Assembly (NCBI RefSeq): GCF_014195545.1
Contig: NZ_JACIBX010000002.1
Location: 310,001-374,000, forward strand
Direction of reading: 5' to 3'
Length of the DNA stretch: 64,000 nucleotides
Source: Limimaricola variabilis
GTDB taxonomy: Bacteria; Pseudomonadota; Alphaproteobacteria; Rhodobacterales; Rhodobacteraceae
This document shows, one piece after another, positions 8,149 through 20,185 of the stretch (positions within the stretch are counted from its first letter, which is position 1; each line of letters opens with the position of its first letter). A program made the position numbers and the translations under genes. Below the pieces are notes generated by a model. The model saw only the letters and a program-made list of their open reading frames with translations, had not been told where the DNA came from and ran no database searches.

Positions 8149-8883
8149 ATGACTTTCACTGCCCAGATCGGCGCCGCGATCGTGGCCCTGATCTTCGCCT
8201 CGGTGCATCTGCTCAGCCCCAAGCTGGTGTTCCTCGACCGCACGCCGCGCAGCATCTGGCTCTCGGCGGCGGGCGGGGTGTCGGTGGCCTATGTCTTCGT
8301 CCACCTGCTGCCCGAGATGTCCGAGTTCGGCGAGATGGTCGCGGGCGAAGAGGCGGGGCATGGGGGCTTCGCCGGGATGGGGGTCTGGCTGCTGGCGCTG
8401 ACCGGTCTGGTGGTGTTCTACGCGCTGGAACGCATGGCGCGGCGACGGGCCGGCAACCGGGACGGCACGGAGTCGCCCGCCGGGGCCTTCTGGCTGCATC
8501 TGGGCGGCTTCGGGGTATACAACTTCCTCGTCGGATACCTGCTCGAGGAGCAGCTGCGCGAGGAGGGCTTCGGCGGCATGATGCTCTACGCTGTGGCGCT
8601 GGGGCTGCATTTCGTGGTCAACGACCGCGCGCTCTATGCCCATCACGGGCGGCAATACCTGCATGAAGGGCGGTGGCTGCTTGCCGCGGCGGTGCTGGCG
8701 GGCTGGCTGGCGAGCCTCGTGTTCGAGATCCCCGAGGCCTGGATCGGCGGCGGTTTCGGCTTTCTGGCCGGCTCGGTCGTCCTCAACGTCATCAAGGAAG
8801 AGCTGCCCGAGGAGCGCGAGAGCCGACTCTGGGCCTTCGCGCTGGGTGCTGCGTTCTACGCCGCGCTGCTCGTGATGGCGTGA
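8149..8883 (+). CDS. ZIP-like integral membrane protein
   Basis: The 244-residue product has about seven membrane segments and no signal peptide. The second helix reads GVSVAYVFVHLLPEM, and the last part has LNVIKEELPEERES before the final helix; both resemble ZIP metal transporter helices, where H and E residues line the metal path. A His-rich cytosolic loop is short here (EEAGHGGFAG). A relation to ZIP transporters is therefore plausible but the match is distant, and a metal-ion role is inference. The start at ATG 8149 is preceded by GGGAGG at good distance; the frame is open upstream but without membrane segments. Confidence 0.6.
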   Translation: MTFTAQIGAAIVALIFASVHLLSPKLVFLDRTPRSIWLSAAGGVSVAYVFVHLLPEMSEFGEMVAGEEAGHGGFAGMGVWLLALTGLVVFYALERMARRRAGNRDGTESPAGAFWLHLGGFGVYNFLVGYLLEEQLREEGFGGMMLYAVALGLHFVVNDRALYAHHGRQYLHEGRWLLAAAVLAGWLASLVFEIPEAWIGGGFGFLAGSVVLNVIKEELPEERESRLWAFALGAAFYAALLVMA

Positions 8884-8884
8884 A

Positions 8885-8906
8885 GGGCGGGCCCGGCGGG
8901 CCGCCC
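8885..8906. terminator. Hairpin between convergent ZIP-like gene and ahcY
   Basis: A GC-only stem (GGGCGG 8885-8890 with CCGCCC 8901-8906, extended inside by GCCC/GGG) sits between the two convergent stops. It lacks a T tract on either strand, so it is at best a weak or Rho-assisted bidirectional terminator. Confidence 0.35.
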
Positions 8907-8914
8907 GAGACCGG

Positions 8915-10303
8915 TCAGTAGCGGTAATGCTCGGGCTTGAACGGTCCGTCGACGGTCACGCCGATATAGTCGGCCTGCTCCTTACGCAGCTCGGTCAGCT
9001 TGGCGCCGATCCGGCCCAGATGCAGCCGCGCGACCTTCTCGTCGAGCGCCTTGGGCAGGATGTGCACGCCGGGCGCATAGGCCTCGGCGCGGGTCCAAAG
9101 CTCGATCTGCGCCAGCACCTGGTTGGTGAAGGAAGCCGACATCACGAAGGACGGGTGCCCGGTGGCGTTGCCGAGGTTCAGGAGCCGGCCCTCGGAGAGC
9201 AGGATGATCCTGTTGCCCGAGGGCATCTCGATCATGTCCACCTGGTCCTTGATCCGGGTCCATTTGTGGTTGCGCAGGCTCGCGACCTGAATCTCGTTGT
9301 CGAAATGGCCGATATTGCCGACGATCGCCATGTTCTTCATCTCGCGCATATGCTCGATGCGGATCACGTCGCGGTTGCCGGTGGTGGTGACGAAGATGTC
9401 CGCGGTGGCGACCTCGTCCTCGAGCAGCGTCACCTCGAAGCCGTCCATCGCCGCCTGCAGCGCGCAGATCGGGTCGACCTCGGTGACCTTCACCCGCGCC
9501 CCGGCGCCGCGCAGGCTCGCGGCCGAGCCCTTGCCGACATCGCCATAGCCGCAGACCACGGCGACTTTGCCGGCCATCATCGTGTCGGTGGCGCGGCGGA
9601 TGCCGTCGACGAGGCTCTCCTTGCAGCCATACTTGTTGTCGAACTTGGACTTGGTGACGCTGTCATTGACGTTGATCGCCGGGAAGGGCAGGCGGCCCTT
9701 TCTGTGAAGCTCATAGAGCCGGTGCACGCCGGTGGTGGTCTCCTCGGAGACGCCGCGGATCGCCTCGCGGGTCCGGGTGAACCAGCCGGGGCTGAGCTCC
9801 ATCCGCTTGCGGATCTGGGCGAAGACCACTTCCTCTTCCTCGGAGGTCGGGACGCCGAGCACGTCCTCGCCCGCCTCGGCCCGCGCGCCCAGCAGCACGT
9901 AGAGCGTGGCGTCGCCGCCATCGTCGAGGATCATGTTGGCTCCTTCCTCGAACTGGAAGGAGCGGTCGAGATAGTCCCAATGCTCCTCGAGGCTCTGGCC
10001 CTTCACCGCGAAGACCGGGATGTCCTGCGCCGCGATCGCCGCCGCCGCGTGGTCCTGGGTCGAGAAGATGTTGCACGAGGCCCAGCGGACATCGGCGCCG
10101 AGCGCCACCAACGTCTCGATCAGCACGGCGGTCTGGATCGTCATGTGCAGCGAGCCGGTGATCCGGGCGCCGGTCAACGGTTTCGCGGCGCCGTATTCCT
10201 CGCGCAGCGCCATCAGGCCCGGCATCTCGGTCTCGGCGATCTCGATTTCCTTGCGACCCCAGTCGGCCAGCGCGATGTCCTTGACGATGTGATCCTGAGC
10301 CAT
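8915..10303 (-). CDS. ahcY: S-adenosylhomocysteinase
   Basis: AhcY hydrolyses S-adenosylhomocysteine to adenosine and homocysteine, relieving product inhibition of methyltransferases. The 462-residue protein has the [20 protein letters not shown] block, [16 protein letters not shown], the [23 protein letters not shown]-binding loop and the C-terminal [20 protein letters not shown] ending needed for the tetramer. The start is ATG 10303 ([12 protein letters not shown]), with a GGAGG site just upstream. The longer frame of 16 extra residues has no family support. A possible minus-strand promoter (TTGTCA, 16 bases, TTAACT) overlaps a small inverted repeat at 10331-10346. No SAH or SAM riboswitch was recognised in the 122-base gap. 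Confidence 0.96.
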   Translation of the reverse strand: MAQDHIVKDIALADWGRKEIEIAETEMPGLMALREEYGAAKPLTGARITGSLHMTIQTAVLIETLVALGADVRWASCNIFSTQDHAAAAIAAQDIPVFAVKGQSLEEHWDYLDRSFQFEEGANMILDDGGDATLYVLLGARAEAGEDVLGVPTSEEEEVVFAQIRKRMELSPGWFTRTREAIRGVSEETTTGVHRLYELHRKGRLPFPAINVNDSVTKSKFDNKYGCKESLVDGIRRATDTMMAGKVAVVCGYGDVGKGSAASLRGAGARVKVTEVDPICALQAAMDGFEVTLLEDEVATADIFVTTTGNRDVIRIEHMREMKNMAIVGNIGHFDNEIQVASLRNHKWTRIKDQVDMIEMPSGNRIILLSEGRLLNLGNATGHPSFVMSASFTNQVLAQIELWTRAEAYAPGVHILPKALDEKVARLHLGRIGAKLTELRKEQADYIGVTVDGPFKPEHYRY

Positions 10304-10425
10304 CGGAGCCTCCTCTGGGCGAGTTCGGGGAACTGACAAGCCAGTTAACACTACGTAAACGGGCTGACAATTGCGGCGGCGCGCCGCGACATGCTAGGCC
10401 CGGACGGGGCCAAAGGGGGAACGGC

Positions 10426-11016
10426 ATGGCGAAGGCACGGGCGTGGCAGCGGATGCTGTCGGGGCGCAGGCTCGACCTGCTCGACCCGACGCCGATGGAT
10501 GTCGAGATCGATGACATCGCCCACGGGCTGGCCTTCGTCGCGCGCTGGAACGGGCAGACCCGGGGCGACCACGCCTATTCGGTGGCCGAGCATTCGCTGC
10601 TGGTCGAGGAGATCTTCGGGCACTGCCATCCCGCCGCCGGGGCGCGCGACCGTTTGGCGGCGCTGCTGCACGACGCGCCCGAATACGTGATCGGTGACAT
10701 GATCTCGCCGGTGAAGGCGGCGGTGGGGCCGGGCTACGGCGCGCTCGACGCGCGGCTCACCGCGGCGATCCACCTGCGTTTCGGCCTGCCCGCGAGCCTG
10801 CCGCTCGAACTCAAGCGCCGGATCAAGCGCGCCGACAAGATCTCGGCCTGGCTGGAAGCGGTACGGATCGCGGGGTTCTCGGAGGCCGAGGCCGATCGGC
10901 TGTTCGGGCGGCTCGACCGCAATCTCGCGACGCGGTTCGAGATCCGGCTGAGACCGCCGCGCGAGACCCGCGCGGCCTTCGTCGCACGTCATCAGAGCCT
11001 GCTCGCCGCGCTTTAG
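10426..11016 (+). CDS. HD-domain hydrolase (YfbR/HDDC2-like)
   Basis: The 196-residue protein carries a clear HD metal-dependent phosphohydrolase core: YSVAEHSLLVEE, then AALLHDAPEYVIGDMISPVK with the His-Asp pair near residues 84-85 and downstream Glu/Asp ligands. The spacing resembles the YfbR family of 5'-nucleotidases. Arg-rich C-terminal helices follow. It stands between ahcY (divergent) and msrA (convergent), probably in its own transcription unit. The true substrate cannot be read from the sequence. The start ATG 10426 has AAAGGGGGAAC upstream. Confidence 0.75.
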   Translation: MAKARAWQRMLSGRRLDLLDPTPMDVEIDDIAHGLAFVARWNGQTRGDHAYSVAEHSLLVEEIFGHCHPAAGARDRLAALLHDAPEYVIGDMISPVKAAVGPGYGALDARLTAAIHLRFGLPASLPLELKRRIKRADKISAWLEAVRIAGFSEAEADRLFGRLDRNLATRFEIRLRPPRETRAAFVARHQSLLAAL

Positions 11017-11020
11017 AGCC

Positions 11021-11659
11021 TCAATTCGCGAACGGGGCCTGCGCGCCCCACAGCTCCCGCACCCGGGCGTCGCGGCCGCAGCCTCCGCGGTAGCGCTTGT
11101 AGGCTTCGGACTTCGGCACGAAGAGCCCGACCGAGCTTACCGAAAGCCGCTCCGAGGATTTGTAGTAATCCTGGTGATAGGCATCCGCCGGGTAGAAGCG
11201 TGCGGCGCCGAGGATCGGGGTGACGATCTGGCGGCCCAACGCCTGCTGCGCGGCCTGCTTGGCGGCCTCGGCCGCCTGGCGGTCACCGGCATCGGCGAAG
11301 ATCGCGGTACGGTAGGAGGGGCCCCGGTCGCAGAACTGCCCGCCCGCGTCGGTCGGGTCGATCGAGCGGAAGAACAGGTCGTAGAGCTGCCGGGCGGTGA
11401 CCTTGGAGGGGTCGTAGGTGATCTCGACCGCCTCGTAATGGCCGGTCCCGCCGCCGGTCACCTGCTCGTAGGTGGGATTGGCCGTGGCGCCGCCAGCAAA
11501 GCCGGACACTGCCTCGATCACGCCGCCGACCTTCTCGAAATCGGCCTCGACACACCAGAAACAGCCGCCCGCGACGGTGATCGTCTCGGTCGACTGGGCC
11601 TGCGCCACGGGCGCGAGAAGCGCGACGATGGCGGCAATGGCGAAAGGCATACGGGGCAT
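11021..11659 (-). CDS. msrA: Periplasmic peptide methionine sulfoxide reductase A
   Basis: MsrA reduces methionine-S-sulfoxide in damaged proteins. The 212-residue product starts with a signal peptide ([10 protein letters not shown] through AQAQ, about 22 residues), then the catalytic GGCFWC at residues 31-36 (Cys33 nucleophile), the GTGHYEAV block, and [18 protein letters not shown]. The C-terminal segment holds another Cys (RGGCGRD) that can serve as the resolving residue. An exported MsrA is not rare but differs from the cytosolic E. coli form. ATG 11659 was chosen because it starts the signal peptide and has a GGGAG site; 20 upstream codons are out of character. Confidence 0.92.
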   Translation of the reverse strand: MPRMPFAIAAIVALLAPVAQAQSTETITVAGGCFWCVEADFEKVGGVIEAVSGFAGGATANPTYEQVTGGGTGHYEAVEITYDPSKVTARQLYDLFFRSIDPTDAGGQFCDRGPSYRTAIFADAGDRQAAEAAKQAAQQALGRQIVTPILGAARFYPADAYHQDYYKSSERLSVSSVGLFVPKSEAYKRYRGGCGRDARVRELWGAQAPFAN

Positions 11660-11760
11660 GGGGTTATCTCCCTCTCTCCTCACGCAATTGTGCGCCACGC
11701 GGAAAAGGGAGCAAGACAAGGCTGCGTGATCCGGCCGTGACCAGAGCCGCAGGAGGGGGG

Positions 11761-11788
11761 CGGCGCCGGACCCGAGGACCCGGCGCCG
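11761..11788 (-). terminator. GC-rich hairpin downstream of argG
   Basis: CGGCGCCGG (11761-11769) pairs perfectly with CCGGCGCCG (11780-11788) around ten bases, starting six bases after the argG stop on the minus strand. No T tract follows, so its function may be 3'-end stabilisation. Confidence 0.4.
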
Positions 11789-11794
11789 AAGCCG

Positions 11795-13021
11795 TTACTT
11801 CACCCGGCGGTTGCGGGCGGCGAGCAGCTTGAGACGCAGCGCGTTGAGCTGGATGAAGCCCTTGGCGTCGACTTGGTCGTAGGCGCCGGCATCCTCTTCG
11901 AAGGTCACATGCGCCTCGGAGTAGAGGCTGTGATCGGACCAGCGGGCGATGGTGCGCGCCGCGCCCTTGTAGAGCTTCAGCCGGACGGTGCCGGTGACGT
12001 GCTCCTGGCTCTTGTCGATCAGCGCCTGCAGCATCTCGCGCTCGGGCGAGAACCAGAAGCCGTTGTAGATCAGCTCGGCGTAGCGCGGCATGATCGAATC
12101 CTTGAGGTGGCCCGCGCCGGAATCAAGCGTGATCTGCTCAATGCCACGGTGGGCTTCCAGAAGGATCGTGCCGCCCGGCGTCTCGTAGATGCCGCGGGAC
12201 TTCATGCCGACGAAGCGGTTCTCGACGAGGTCGAGGCGACCGATGCCGTGCTTGCCGCCCAGCTCGTTGAGCTTGGTCAGGATCGTGGCGGGGCTCATCG
12301 CCTCGCCGTTGATCGACACGGCGTCGCCCTTCTCGAAGCCGATCTCGACGATCTCGGCTTGGTCCGGCGCGTCCTCGGGGTTCACCGTGCGCTGGTAGAC
12401 GTAGTCGGGCGCGTCCTGCGCCGGGTCTTCCAGAACCTTGCCCTCGGAGGAGGTGTGCAGGAGGTTGGCGTCGACCGAGAAGGGCGCCTCGCCGCGCTTG
12501 TCCTTGGCGATCGGGATCTGGTGCTGTTCGGCGAACTCGATCAGCTTGGTGCGCGAAGTCAGGTCCCACTCGCGCCACGGCGCGATGACCTTGATCTCGG
12601 GGTTGAGCGCATAGGCGGCCAGCTCGAAGCGGACCTGATCGTTGCCCTTGCCGGTGGCGCCATGCGCCACGGCGTCGGCGCCCTCGGCCTCGGCGATCTC
12701 GACGAGGCGTTTGGAGATCAGCGGCCGGGCGATCGAGGTGCCGAGCAGGTAGAGGCCTTCATAGAGCGCGTTGGCGCGGAACATCGGGAAGACGAAGTCG
12801 CGCACGAACTCCTCGCGCAGATCCTCGATGTGGATCGAGGTGGCGCCCATCATCTCGGCCTTCTTGCGCGCGGGCTCCAGCTCCTCACCTTGGCCCAGAT
12901 CGGCGGTGAAGGTCACCACCTCGCAGCCATATTCGGTCTGCAGCCATTTCAGGATGATCGAGGTGTCGAGACCGCCGGAATAGGCGAGGACGACCTTCTT
13001 CGGGGCGGGCTGGGCGGCCAT
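11795..13021 (-). CDS. argG: Argininosuccinate synthase
   Basis: ArgG condenses citrulline and aspartate using ATP in the penultimate step of arginine synthesis. The 408-residue protein shows the PP-loop motif [16 protein letters not shown] near residue 12, [13 protein letters not shown], and DREGEAPF-like and [13 protein letters not shown] blocks. The start is ATG 13021 (MAAQPAPKK) with a GGAG site eight bases upstream; a TTG two codons earlier is possible. It is not linked to argH here; the arginine gene argJ also lies separately in this window at 43902-45119. A NUDIX gene lies 35 bases upstream on the same strand. Confidence 0.96.
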   Translation of the reverse strand: MAAQPAPKKVVLAYSGGLDTSIILKWLQTEYGCEVVTFTADLGQGEELEPARKKAEMMGATSIHIEDLREEFVRDFVFPMFRANALYEGLYLLGTSIARPLISKRLVEIAEAEGADAVAHGATGKGNDQVRFELAAYALNPEIKVIAPWREWDLTSRTKLIEFAEQHQIPIAKDKRGEAPFSVDANLLHTSSEGKVLEDPAQDAPDYVYQRTVNPEDAPDQAEIVEIGFEKGDAVSINGEAMSPATILTKLNELGGKHGIGRLDLVENRFVGMKSRGIYETPGGTILLEAHRGIEQITLDSGAGHLKDSIMPRYAELIYNGFWFSPEREMLQALIDKSQEHVTGTVRLKLYKGAARTIARWSDHSLYSEAHVTFEEDAGAYDQVDAKGFIQLNALRLKLLAARNRRVK

Positions 13022-13056
13022 GGGCAATTCTCCGTATGGGCGTTCAGGGGCGTGCG

Positions 13057-13551
13057 TTAAAGGCTTTCGGCCCTTGGGGCAAGCGCGCCTCGCGGGCGCG
13101 AGCGCGGTAGAAGCCCTTCGGCGAAGGCATGCGCAAAGGCGCGGTCACCCGCATTGCCCAGCCGCGGCGCAGCCTCGGCCAGCGACATCCACAAGGCGCG
13201 GTGGCCCGGCTCGGAGGGCGGGCCATGGGGCCGCACCGGGCGGGCGGTATAGATATGGCACAGCTTCTCGCCCCAGATGCCGTAATCGGGCATCCAGACG
13301 AAGCGGCGGAAGGCGCCGAGCCGGCGCGGCGCGCCGATCCGCCAGCCGGTCTCCTCGAACACCTCGCGGTGCAGCGCCTGCAGCGGGCTTTCGCCGGGAT
13401 CGATGCCGCCGCCGGGCAGCTGGATATCCGCCGGGTCGTTGATCTTGCAGGTGAGCAGCAGGTCGCCGCCGCGTTCGAGAATCGCGTAGACCCCGGGGCG
13501 GTGGCGGTAGCTCTGGCCGCGCCGCACCTGTTCGCCATGGCGCCGGATCAT
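13057..13551 (-). CDS. NUDIX hydrolase
   Basis: A 164-residue NUDIX protein. The box is visible as [24 protein letters not shown], with all the metal-binding glutamates in place (REVFEETG). N-terminal [19 protein letters not shown] fits the first strands of the fold. C-terminally, [21 protein letters not shown] is less typical, so the substrate is unknown. The start is ATG 13551. It lies upstream of argG on the same strand with a 35-base gap and may be co-transcribed; it is divergent from hslO. Confidence 0.8.
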   Translation of the reverse strand: MIRRHGEQVRRGQSYRHRPGVYAILERGGDLLLTCKINDPADIQLPGGGIDPGESPLQALHREVFEETGWRIGAPRRLGAFRRFVWMPDYGIWGEKLCHIYTARPVRPHGPPSEPGHRALWMSLAEAAPRLGNAGDRAFAHAFAEGLLPRSRPRGALAPRAESL

Positions 13552-13621
13552 CCCTTTTTGTCTCCCGACAAGCTTCCTATATGGTCGCGGTATGCCCATC
13601 CCCGACACGCAAGGAAACCCC

Positions 13622-14674
13622 ATGAGCCTCGGCGCCCGCATTGCCTGGGACGACACCGTCCTGCCCTTTCAGCTCGACCGTTCGGACATCCGCGGCCGCG
13701 TGGCGCGTCTCGACGGCGTGCTCGACAAGGTGCTCGAGCAGCACGACTACCCCAAGCAGATCGAGGCGCTGGTCGCCGAGATGGCGCTGCTGACCGCGTT
13801 GATCGGCCAGACCGTGAAGCTGCGCTGGAAGCTGTCGCTGCAGGTGCGCGGCGACGGGCCGGCCCGTCTGATCGCGACCGACTACTATGCCCCCGAGCAT
13901 GAGGGCGCGCCCGCTCGCATCCGGGCCTGGGCCAGCTTCGATGAAAGCCGGCTCGACGAGACCGCCGATCCCTATTCGCTGATCGGCAAGGGGTATTTCG
14001 CGATCCTGATCGACCAGGGCCAGGGCAACACGCCCTATCAGGGGATCACCCCGATCACCGGCGAGTCGCTGGCCGCCTGCGCCGAGACCTATTTCGCGCA
14101 GTCCGAGCAGCTGCCGACCCGGTTCTCGCTCAGCTTCGGCCGGTCGACCGAGCCGGGTCGCGACGAGAGCTGGCGCGCCGGCGGCGTGATGCTGCAGAAG
14201 ATGCCCAAGGCCTCGCCCTTCGCCGCGAAGGCCGAGGGTGGCTCGGGCGAGGAGGGGCTGCTCGAGGCGACCGACATCCTCGACGAGAACGAGGGTGAGA
14301 ACTGGAGCCGCGCCAACATTCTGCTCGATACGGTCGAGGAGATGGAGCTGATCGGGCCGAGCGTGGCGCCCACGGACCTGCTGCTGCGGCTGTTCCACGA
14401 GGAAGAGCCGCGCGTCTTCGACCCGCAGCCGGTGCAGTTCGGCTGCACCTGCTCGGAGGCCAAGGTGCGTCAGAGCCTGTCGATCTATTCGGCCAAGGAC
14501 ATCGCGCACATGACCACCGAGGAAGGCATCGTCACCGCCGATTGCCAGTTCTGCGGCGCGCATTACGAGTTCGCGCCCCAGACGCTCGGCTTCGAAGCGA
14601 CCGAGGGGCCGGACGCCAAGCCCGCCGATGAGAGCGGCGCGACCGCCGGCAAGGCTGCCGGTGGACGGGGCTGA
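13622..14674 (+). CDS. hslO: Redox-regulated chaperone Hsp33
   Basis: Hsp33 is a cytosolic holdase activated by oxidation of a zinc-binding four-Cys centre. The 350-residue protein shows that centre as C275-x-C277 and C308-x2-C311 (CTCSEAK and CQFCGAHY). The preceding fold is normal for the family, with a Gly/Ala tail after the zinc site. The start at ATG 13622 (MSLGARIAWDDT) has AAGGA at good spacing and matches the family start; an upstream ATG at 13592 would add ten residues. A TATATG -10-like box at 13578-13583 would place the transcript start about 30 bases before ATG 13622, consistent with this choice. Confidence 0.95.
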   Translation: MSLGARIAWDDTVLPFQLDRSDIRGRVARLDGVLDKVLEQHDYPKQIEALVAEMALLTALIGQTVKLRWKLSLQVRGDGPARLIATDYYAPEHEGAPARIRAWASFDESRLDETADPYSLIGKGYFAILIDQGQGNTPYQGITPITGESLAACAETYFAQSEQLPTRFSLSFGRSTEPGRDESWRAGGVMLQKMPKASPFAAKAEGGSGEEGLLEATDILDENEGENWSRANILLDTVEEMELIGPSVAPTDLLLRLFHEEEPRVFDPQPVQFGCTCSEAKVRQSLSIYSAKDIAHMTTEEGIVTADCQFCGAHYEFAPQTLGFEATEGPDAKPADESGATAGKAAGGRG

Positions 14675-15269
14675 CCTCGACATCGAGGCGCGGCTCCGGG
14701 CCGCGCTGGCCCGGCGGGGCGACGCCTCGTCGGATTACGACATCGACCCCGGCCTGCCCCAGCCCAGCGGGCGGACATTGCGGCAGGCCGGGGTGCTGGT
14801 CGCGGTGCATCTCGGCGGTGACGGGCCACGGCTGTGGCTGACCAAGCGGTCGGCCCGGCTGCGGCACCATCCGGGCCAGATCGCCTTTCCGGGCGGCAAG
14901 GTCGATCAGGGCGATGACGGCCCGGTCGGGGCCGCGCTGCGCGAGGCGCATGAGGAGATCGGCCTCGACCCGGATCGGGTCGAGATCCTCGGCACGCTGC
15001 CCGCACACGAGACGGTCACGGGGTTTTCGGTGACGCCGGTTGTGGGACTGCTGCGCGGCCCGTTCGCGCCGGTTCCCGAGGCGGGCGAGGTGGCCGAGGC
15101 CTTTTGCGTGCCTTTGGCCCACGTCACCGACCCGACGCGCTTCCGGATCGAGGGGCGGCGTTGGCAGGGGCGGCGGCGGCACTACTATGTCGTGCCTTGG
15201 GGCCCCTATTACATCTGGGGGGCCACCGCGCGCATGCTGCGCAGCCTGGCCGAAAGGATGAGCCGATGA
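14661..15269 (+). CDS. CoA pyrophosphatase-type NUDIX hydrolase
   Basis: The 202-residue protein contains LTKRSARLRHHPGQIAFPGGKVD followed by AALREAHEEIGLD. The LRxHxGQIxFPGGxxD signature is that of the NudL/YeaB coenzyme A diphosphatase subgroup. The product probably cleaves CoA or its derivatives to 4'-phosphopantetheine and 3',5'-ADP. A GTG start at 14661 (overlapping hslO by 14 bases, with AAGG upstream) fits the family N-terminus; an in-frame ATG at 14628 is an alternative. Its stop overlaps the CCA-adding enzyme by ATGA, and the same NUDIX-CCA linkage is common in related genomes. Confidence 0.85.
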   Translation: MDGADLDIEARLRAALARRGDASSDYDIDPGLPQPSGRTLRQAGVLVAVHLGGDGPRLWLTKRSARLRHHPGQIAFPGGKVDQGDDGPVGAALREAHEEIGLDPDRVEILGTLPAHETVTGFSVTPVVGLLRGPFAPVPEAGEVAEAFCVPLAHVTDPTRFRIEGRRWQGRRRHYYVVPWGPYYIWGATARMLRSLAERMSR

Positions 15270-16423
15270 GCGAGCGGATCGAGGCGGAGTGGCTGTCGAG
15301 CGAGGCGGCCCGCGCCGTCACGGAGATGCTGGAAGCGGGCGGTCACGCTGCCTGGTTCGTCGGCGGCTGCGTGCGCAACGCGCTGATCGGGGCGCCGGTC
15401 TCGGATATCGACCTGACCACCGATGCAAGGCCCGAACGAGTGGTGGAGCTGGCCCGCGCGGCGGGGCTCAAGCCGGTGCCGACCGGGATCGAGCACGGCA
15501 CGATCACCGTGGTCGCGCATGGCACGCCGATCGAGGTCACGACCTTTCGCCGCGACGTGGAGACCGACGGGCGCCGCGCCACCGTGGCCTTTTCCGACGA
15601 TATCGCCGAGGACGCGGCGCGGCGCGATTTCACCATGAACGCGCTCTATGCCGATGCGCGCGGCCATGTGGCCGACCCGCTGGGATCGGGGCTCGCCGAT
15701 CTCGCGGCGCGGCGGTTGCGCTTCATCGGCGACGCGCATGACCGGATTCGCGAGGACTACCTGCGGATCCTGCGCTTCTTCCGCTTCCACGCCTGGTACG
15801 GCGACCCGCAGGGGGGCATCGACCCCGACGGCCTCGCCGCCTGCGCCGAGCTTGCCGAGGGCATTGCCGGCCTCTCGCGCGAGCGGGTGGGCGGCGAGAT
15901 GCTGCGGCTGATGGCGGCGCCCGACCCGGCGCCCGCGGTCGCGTCGATGGCGATCTCCGGCGTGCTGATGCGGGTGCTGCCGGGCGGCGCCTCGGATCCG
16001 CTCTCGGTGCTGGTGCATGTCGAGGAGGAGGCCGGGCTCGCGCCCGACCCGATCCGCAGGCTGGCGCTCGTGGGTGGCGAGGCGGCGGCGGAGCGGCTGC
16101 GGCTCAGCCGGGCACAGGCGCGCACGCTGCAATCCCTGCAGGAGGCGCTGGGCGCGGGCTGGGGTCCGGGCGAGCTGGGCTACCGGCTGGGGCGAGAGCG
16201 GGGACTCGACGTTCTGGCGATGAACGCCGCGCTATCGGGCCGCGAGATCGACCCCGTTTCACGGGAAACCATGGAGGCCGGGGCGGGCGCGGCGCTGCCG
16301 GTGAAGCCCGCCGACCTGATGCCGGACTACACTGGCCCGGCGCTGGGCGAGAAGCTGCGCGAGATCGAGGCACGCTGGATCGCCTCGGGCTTCGCATTGG
16401 AACGGGCCGAACTTCTCCCGTAG
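15266..16423 (+). CDS. cca: CCA-adding tRNA nucleotidyltransferase
   Basis: The 385-residue enzyme adds or repairs the 3' CCA end of tRNA. Class II nucleotidyltransferase motifs are clear: FVGGCVRNALIG, the catalytic DIDLTTDA, VTTFRRDVETDGRRA, RRDFTMNALYAD and the RIREDYLRILRFFRF helix. The C-terminal helical body is shorter than in E. coli, as in alphaproteobacteria. It begins with ATG overlapping the NUDIX stop. The tRNA-Thr in this window encodes its own CCA, so here repair and addition to any tRNA genes lacking it are the likely duties. Confidence 0.93.
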   Translation: MSERIEAEWLSSEAARAVTEMLEAGGHAAWFVGGCVRNALIGAPVSDIDLTTDARPERVVELARAAGLKPVPTGIEHGTITVVAHGTPIEVTTFRRDVETDGRRATVAFSDDIAEDAARRDFTMNALYADARGHVADPLGSGLADLAARRLRFIGDAHDRIREDYLRILRFFRFHAWYGDPQGGIDPDGLAACAELAEGIAGLSRERVGGEMLRLMAAPDPAPAVASMAISGVLMRVLPGGASDPLSVLVHVEEEAGLAPDPIRRLALVGGEAAAERLRLSRAQARTLQSLQEALGAGWGPGELGYRLGRERGLDVLAMNAALSGREIDPVSRETMEAGAGAALPVKPADLMPDYTGPALGEKLREIEARWIASGFALERAELLP

Positions 16424-16503
16424 GCTGTCTGCGCCTCAAGGGGCACGCGTTTCCCTTTCGGCCGATCCGGATTATATGCCGGTGACACGTAGTCGAGACA
16501 TCC

Positions 16504-18350
16504 ATGTTCCGTTTCTTTGAAAACCTCGTGGACCCTTACGGTCCCTACGAGCAGACCGACCGTCCGCCGACCCGGCTCTGGCCGTTCCTCAGGGACTACG
16601 CGCGCCCCTTCGCGCGGGTGTTCTGGGTCACGGGAATCCTGTCGGTCGTGGTCGCGGTGGTGGAGATCTGGCTGCTGTCCTACATGGGCCGCCTGGTCGA
16701 CATGCTCGGCAGCGGCGAAGCCGGCGAGGTGCTGGCCCGGCACGGGACCGAGCTGCTGGCGGTGGCCGCCTTCATCCTGCTGCTGCGCCCGGCGCTGCAG
16801 GCGGCGCATGTGCTGCTCCTGAACAACGCGATCCTGCCCAATTTCGGCACCCAGCTGCGCTGGCGCGCGCATCGCCATGTGCTGCGCCAATCGGTCGGCT
16901 GGTTCGAGAACGATTTCGCCGGCCGGATCGCGAACCGGATCATGCAGACGCCGCCCGCCGCCGGAGAGGTGGTGTTCCAGATCTTCGACGCGATCACCTT
17001 CGCGCTGGCCTATGTCGTAGGCGCGGCGGTGCTGCTGTGGGACGCCGATCCGCGGCTGCTGCTGCCGCTCTTGGGCTGGTTCGCGCTCTATGCGGCGCTG
17101 ATGCGCTGGACCGTGCGTCGGATCGGCCCGGCCTCGGAAGCCTCCTCCAACGCCCGCAGCGCGGTGACCGGCCGGGTGGTCGACACCTATACCAACATCC
17201 ACTCGGTCAAGATGTTCGCCCACCACGACCGCGAGATCGAGGGCGCCAGGCAGGTGATCGAGGAGGCCCGTGCCACCTTCCAGCAGGAGATGCGGCTCTA
17301 CACGATCATGGACGTGGCGCTGTCGGTGCTGAACGGCCTGCTGATCGTCGGCGTGGTCGGCTGGGGCATCTGGCTCTGGGCCGGCGGCTTTGCCAGCGTC
17401 GGTGTCGTCGCCGCGGCCACGGCGCTGTGCCTGCGGCTCAACGCGATGACCGGCTGGATTATGTGGGCGGTGACCAATTTCTTCCAGAACCTCGGCGTCG
17501 TCTCCGAGGGCATGCGCACCATCGCCCAGCCGATCACGCTCACCGACGATGCGCGCGCCGGCCAGCTGACGGTCACGCGTGGCGAGATCGCGGTGACCGG
17601 GCTCAACCATCGCTACGGGCAGGATGCGGGCGGGGTCGGGCCGCTCGATCTGGTGATCCCGGCCGGGCAGAAGGTCGGTCTGGTCGGGGCCTCGGGCGCC
17701 GGCAAGTCGACGCTGGTGAAGCTGCTGCTGCGGTTCTACGACGCGGAGCAGGGGCGGATCGAGATCGACAGGCAGGACATCTCCGCCGTGACGCAGGACA
17801 GCCTGCGACAGGCCATCGGCATGGTGCAGCAGGACAGCGCGCTGCTGCACCGCTCGGTGCGCGACAACATCCTCTATGGCCGTCCCGGCGCCAGCGAGGC
17901 CGAGATGATCGCCGCCGCGAGGCAGGCCGAGGCGCATGACTTCATCGGAAGCCTCGTCGATGGCGAGGGACGGCAAGGCTACGACGCACAGGTCGGCGAG
18001 CGCGGCGTCAAGCTTTCGGGCGGGCAGCGGCAGCGCATCGCGCTGGCGCGGGTGATCCTCAAGGACGCGCCGATTCTGGTGCTCGACGAGGCCACCTCGG
18101 CGCTGGATTCGGAGGTCGAGGCGGCGATCCAGAAGACCCTCTACGAGATGATGGAGGGCAAGACCGTGATCGCCATCGCGCACCGGCTTTCGACCATCGC
18201 TCGGATGGATAGGGTGCTGGTGATGGAAGATGGCCGAGTCGTCGAGGACGGCACCCATGACGAGCTGCTGGCGCGCGGCGGCATCTATGCACGCTTCTGG
18301 GCCCGGCAGTCCGGCGGCTTCCTCGGGCTCAACGCGGCCGAGGCGGCGGA

Positions 18351-18354
<4 letters not shown>
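16504..18354 (+). CDS. ABC exporter half-transporter, first of a pair
   Basis: A 616-residue fusion of a six-helix ABC exporter domain (about 1-345) and an ATPase domain. The ATPase has Walker [13 protein letters not shown], the signature [13 protein letters not shown], Walker [13 protein letters not shown] and the switch histidine in [11 protein letters not shown]. The first 40 residues ([13 protein letters not shown]) precede the first helix. The catalytic motifs look complete. The stop overlaps the start of the second half-transporter by ATGA, so the two probably make a heterodimer exporting a lipid or drug-like substrate that the sequence does not identify. Upstream, TTATAT at 16472-16477 could be a -10 box, but I see no good -35. 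Confidence 0.9.
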
Positions 18355-20174
<1,820 letters not shown>

Positions 20175-20185
20175 AAGAGGACGCC

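Noticed and set aside
10304-10425. Possible SAH or SAM-type riboswitch upstream of ahcY.
   Set aside because: The 122-base gap shows only a small 5-bp repeat and no arrangement matching known SAH, SAM-II or SAM/SAH riboswitch consensus elements.
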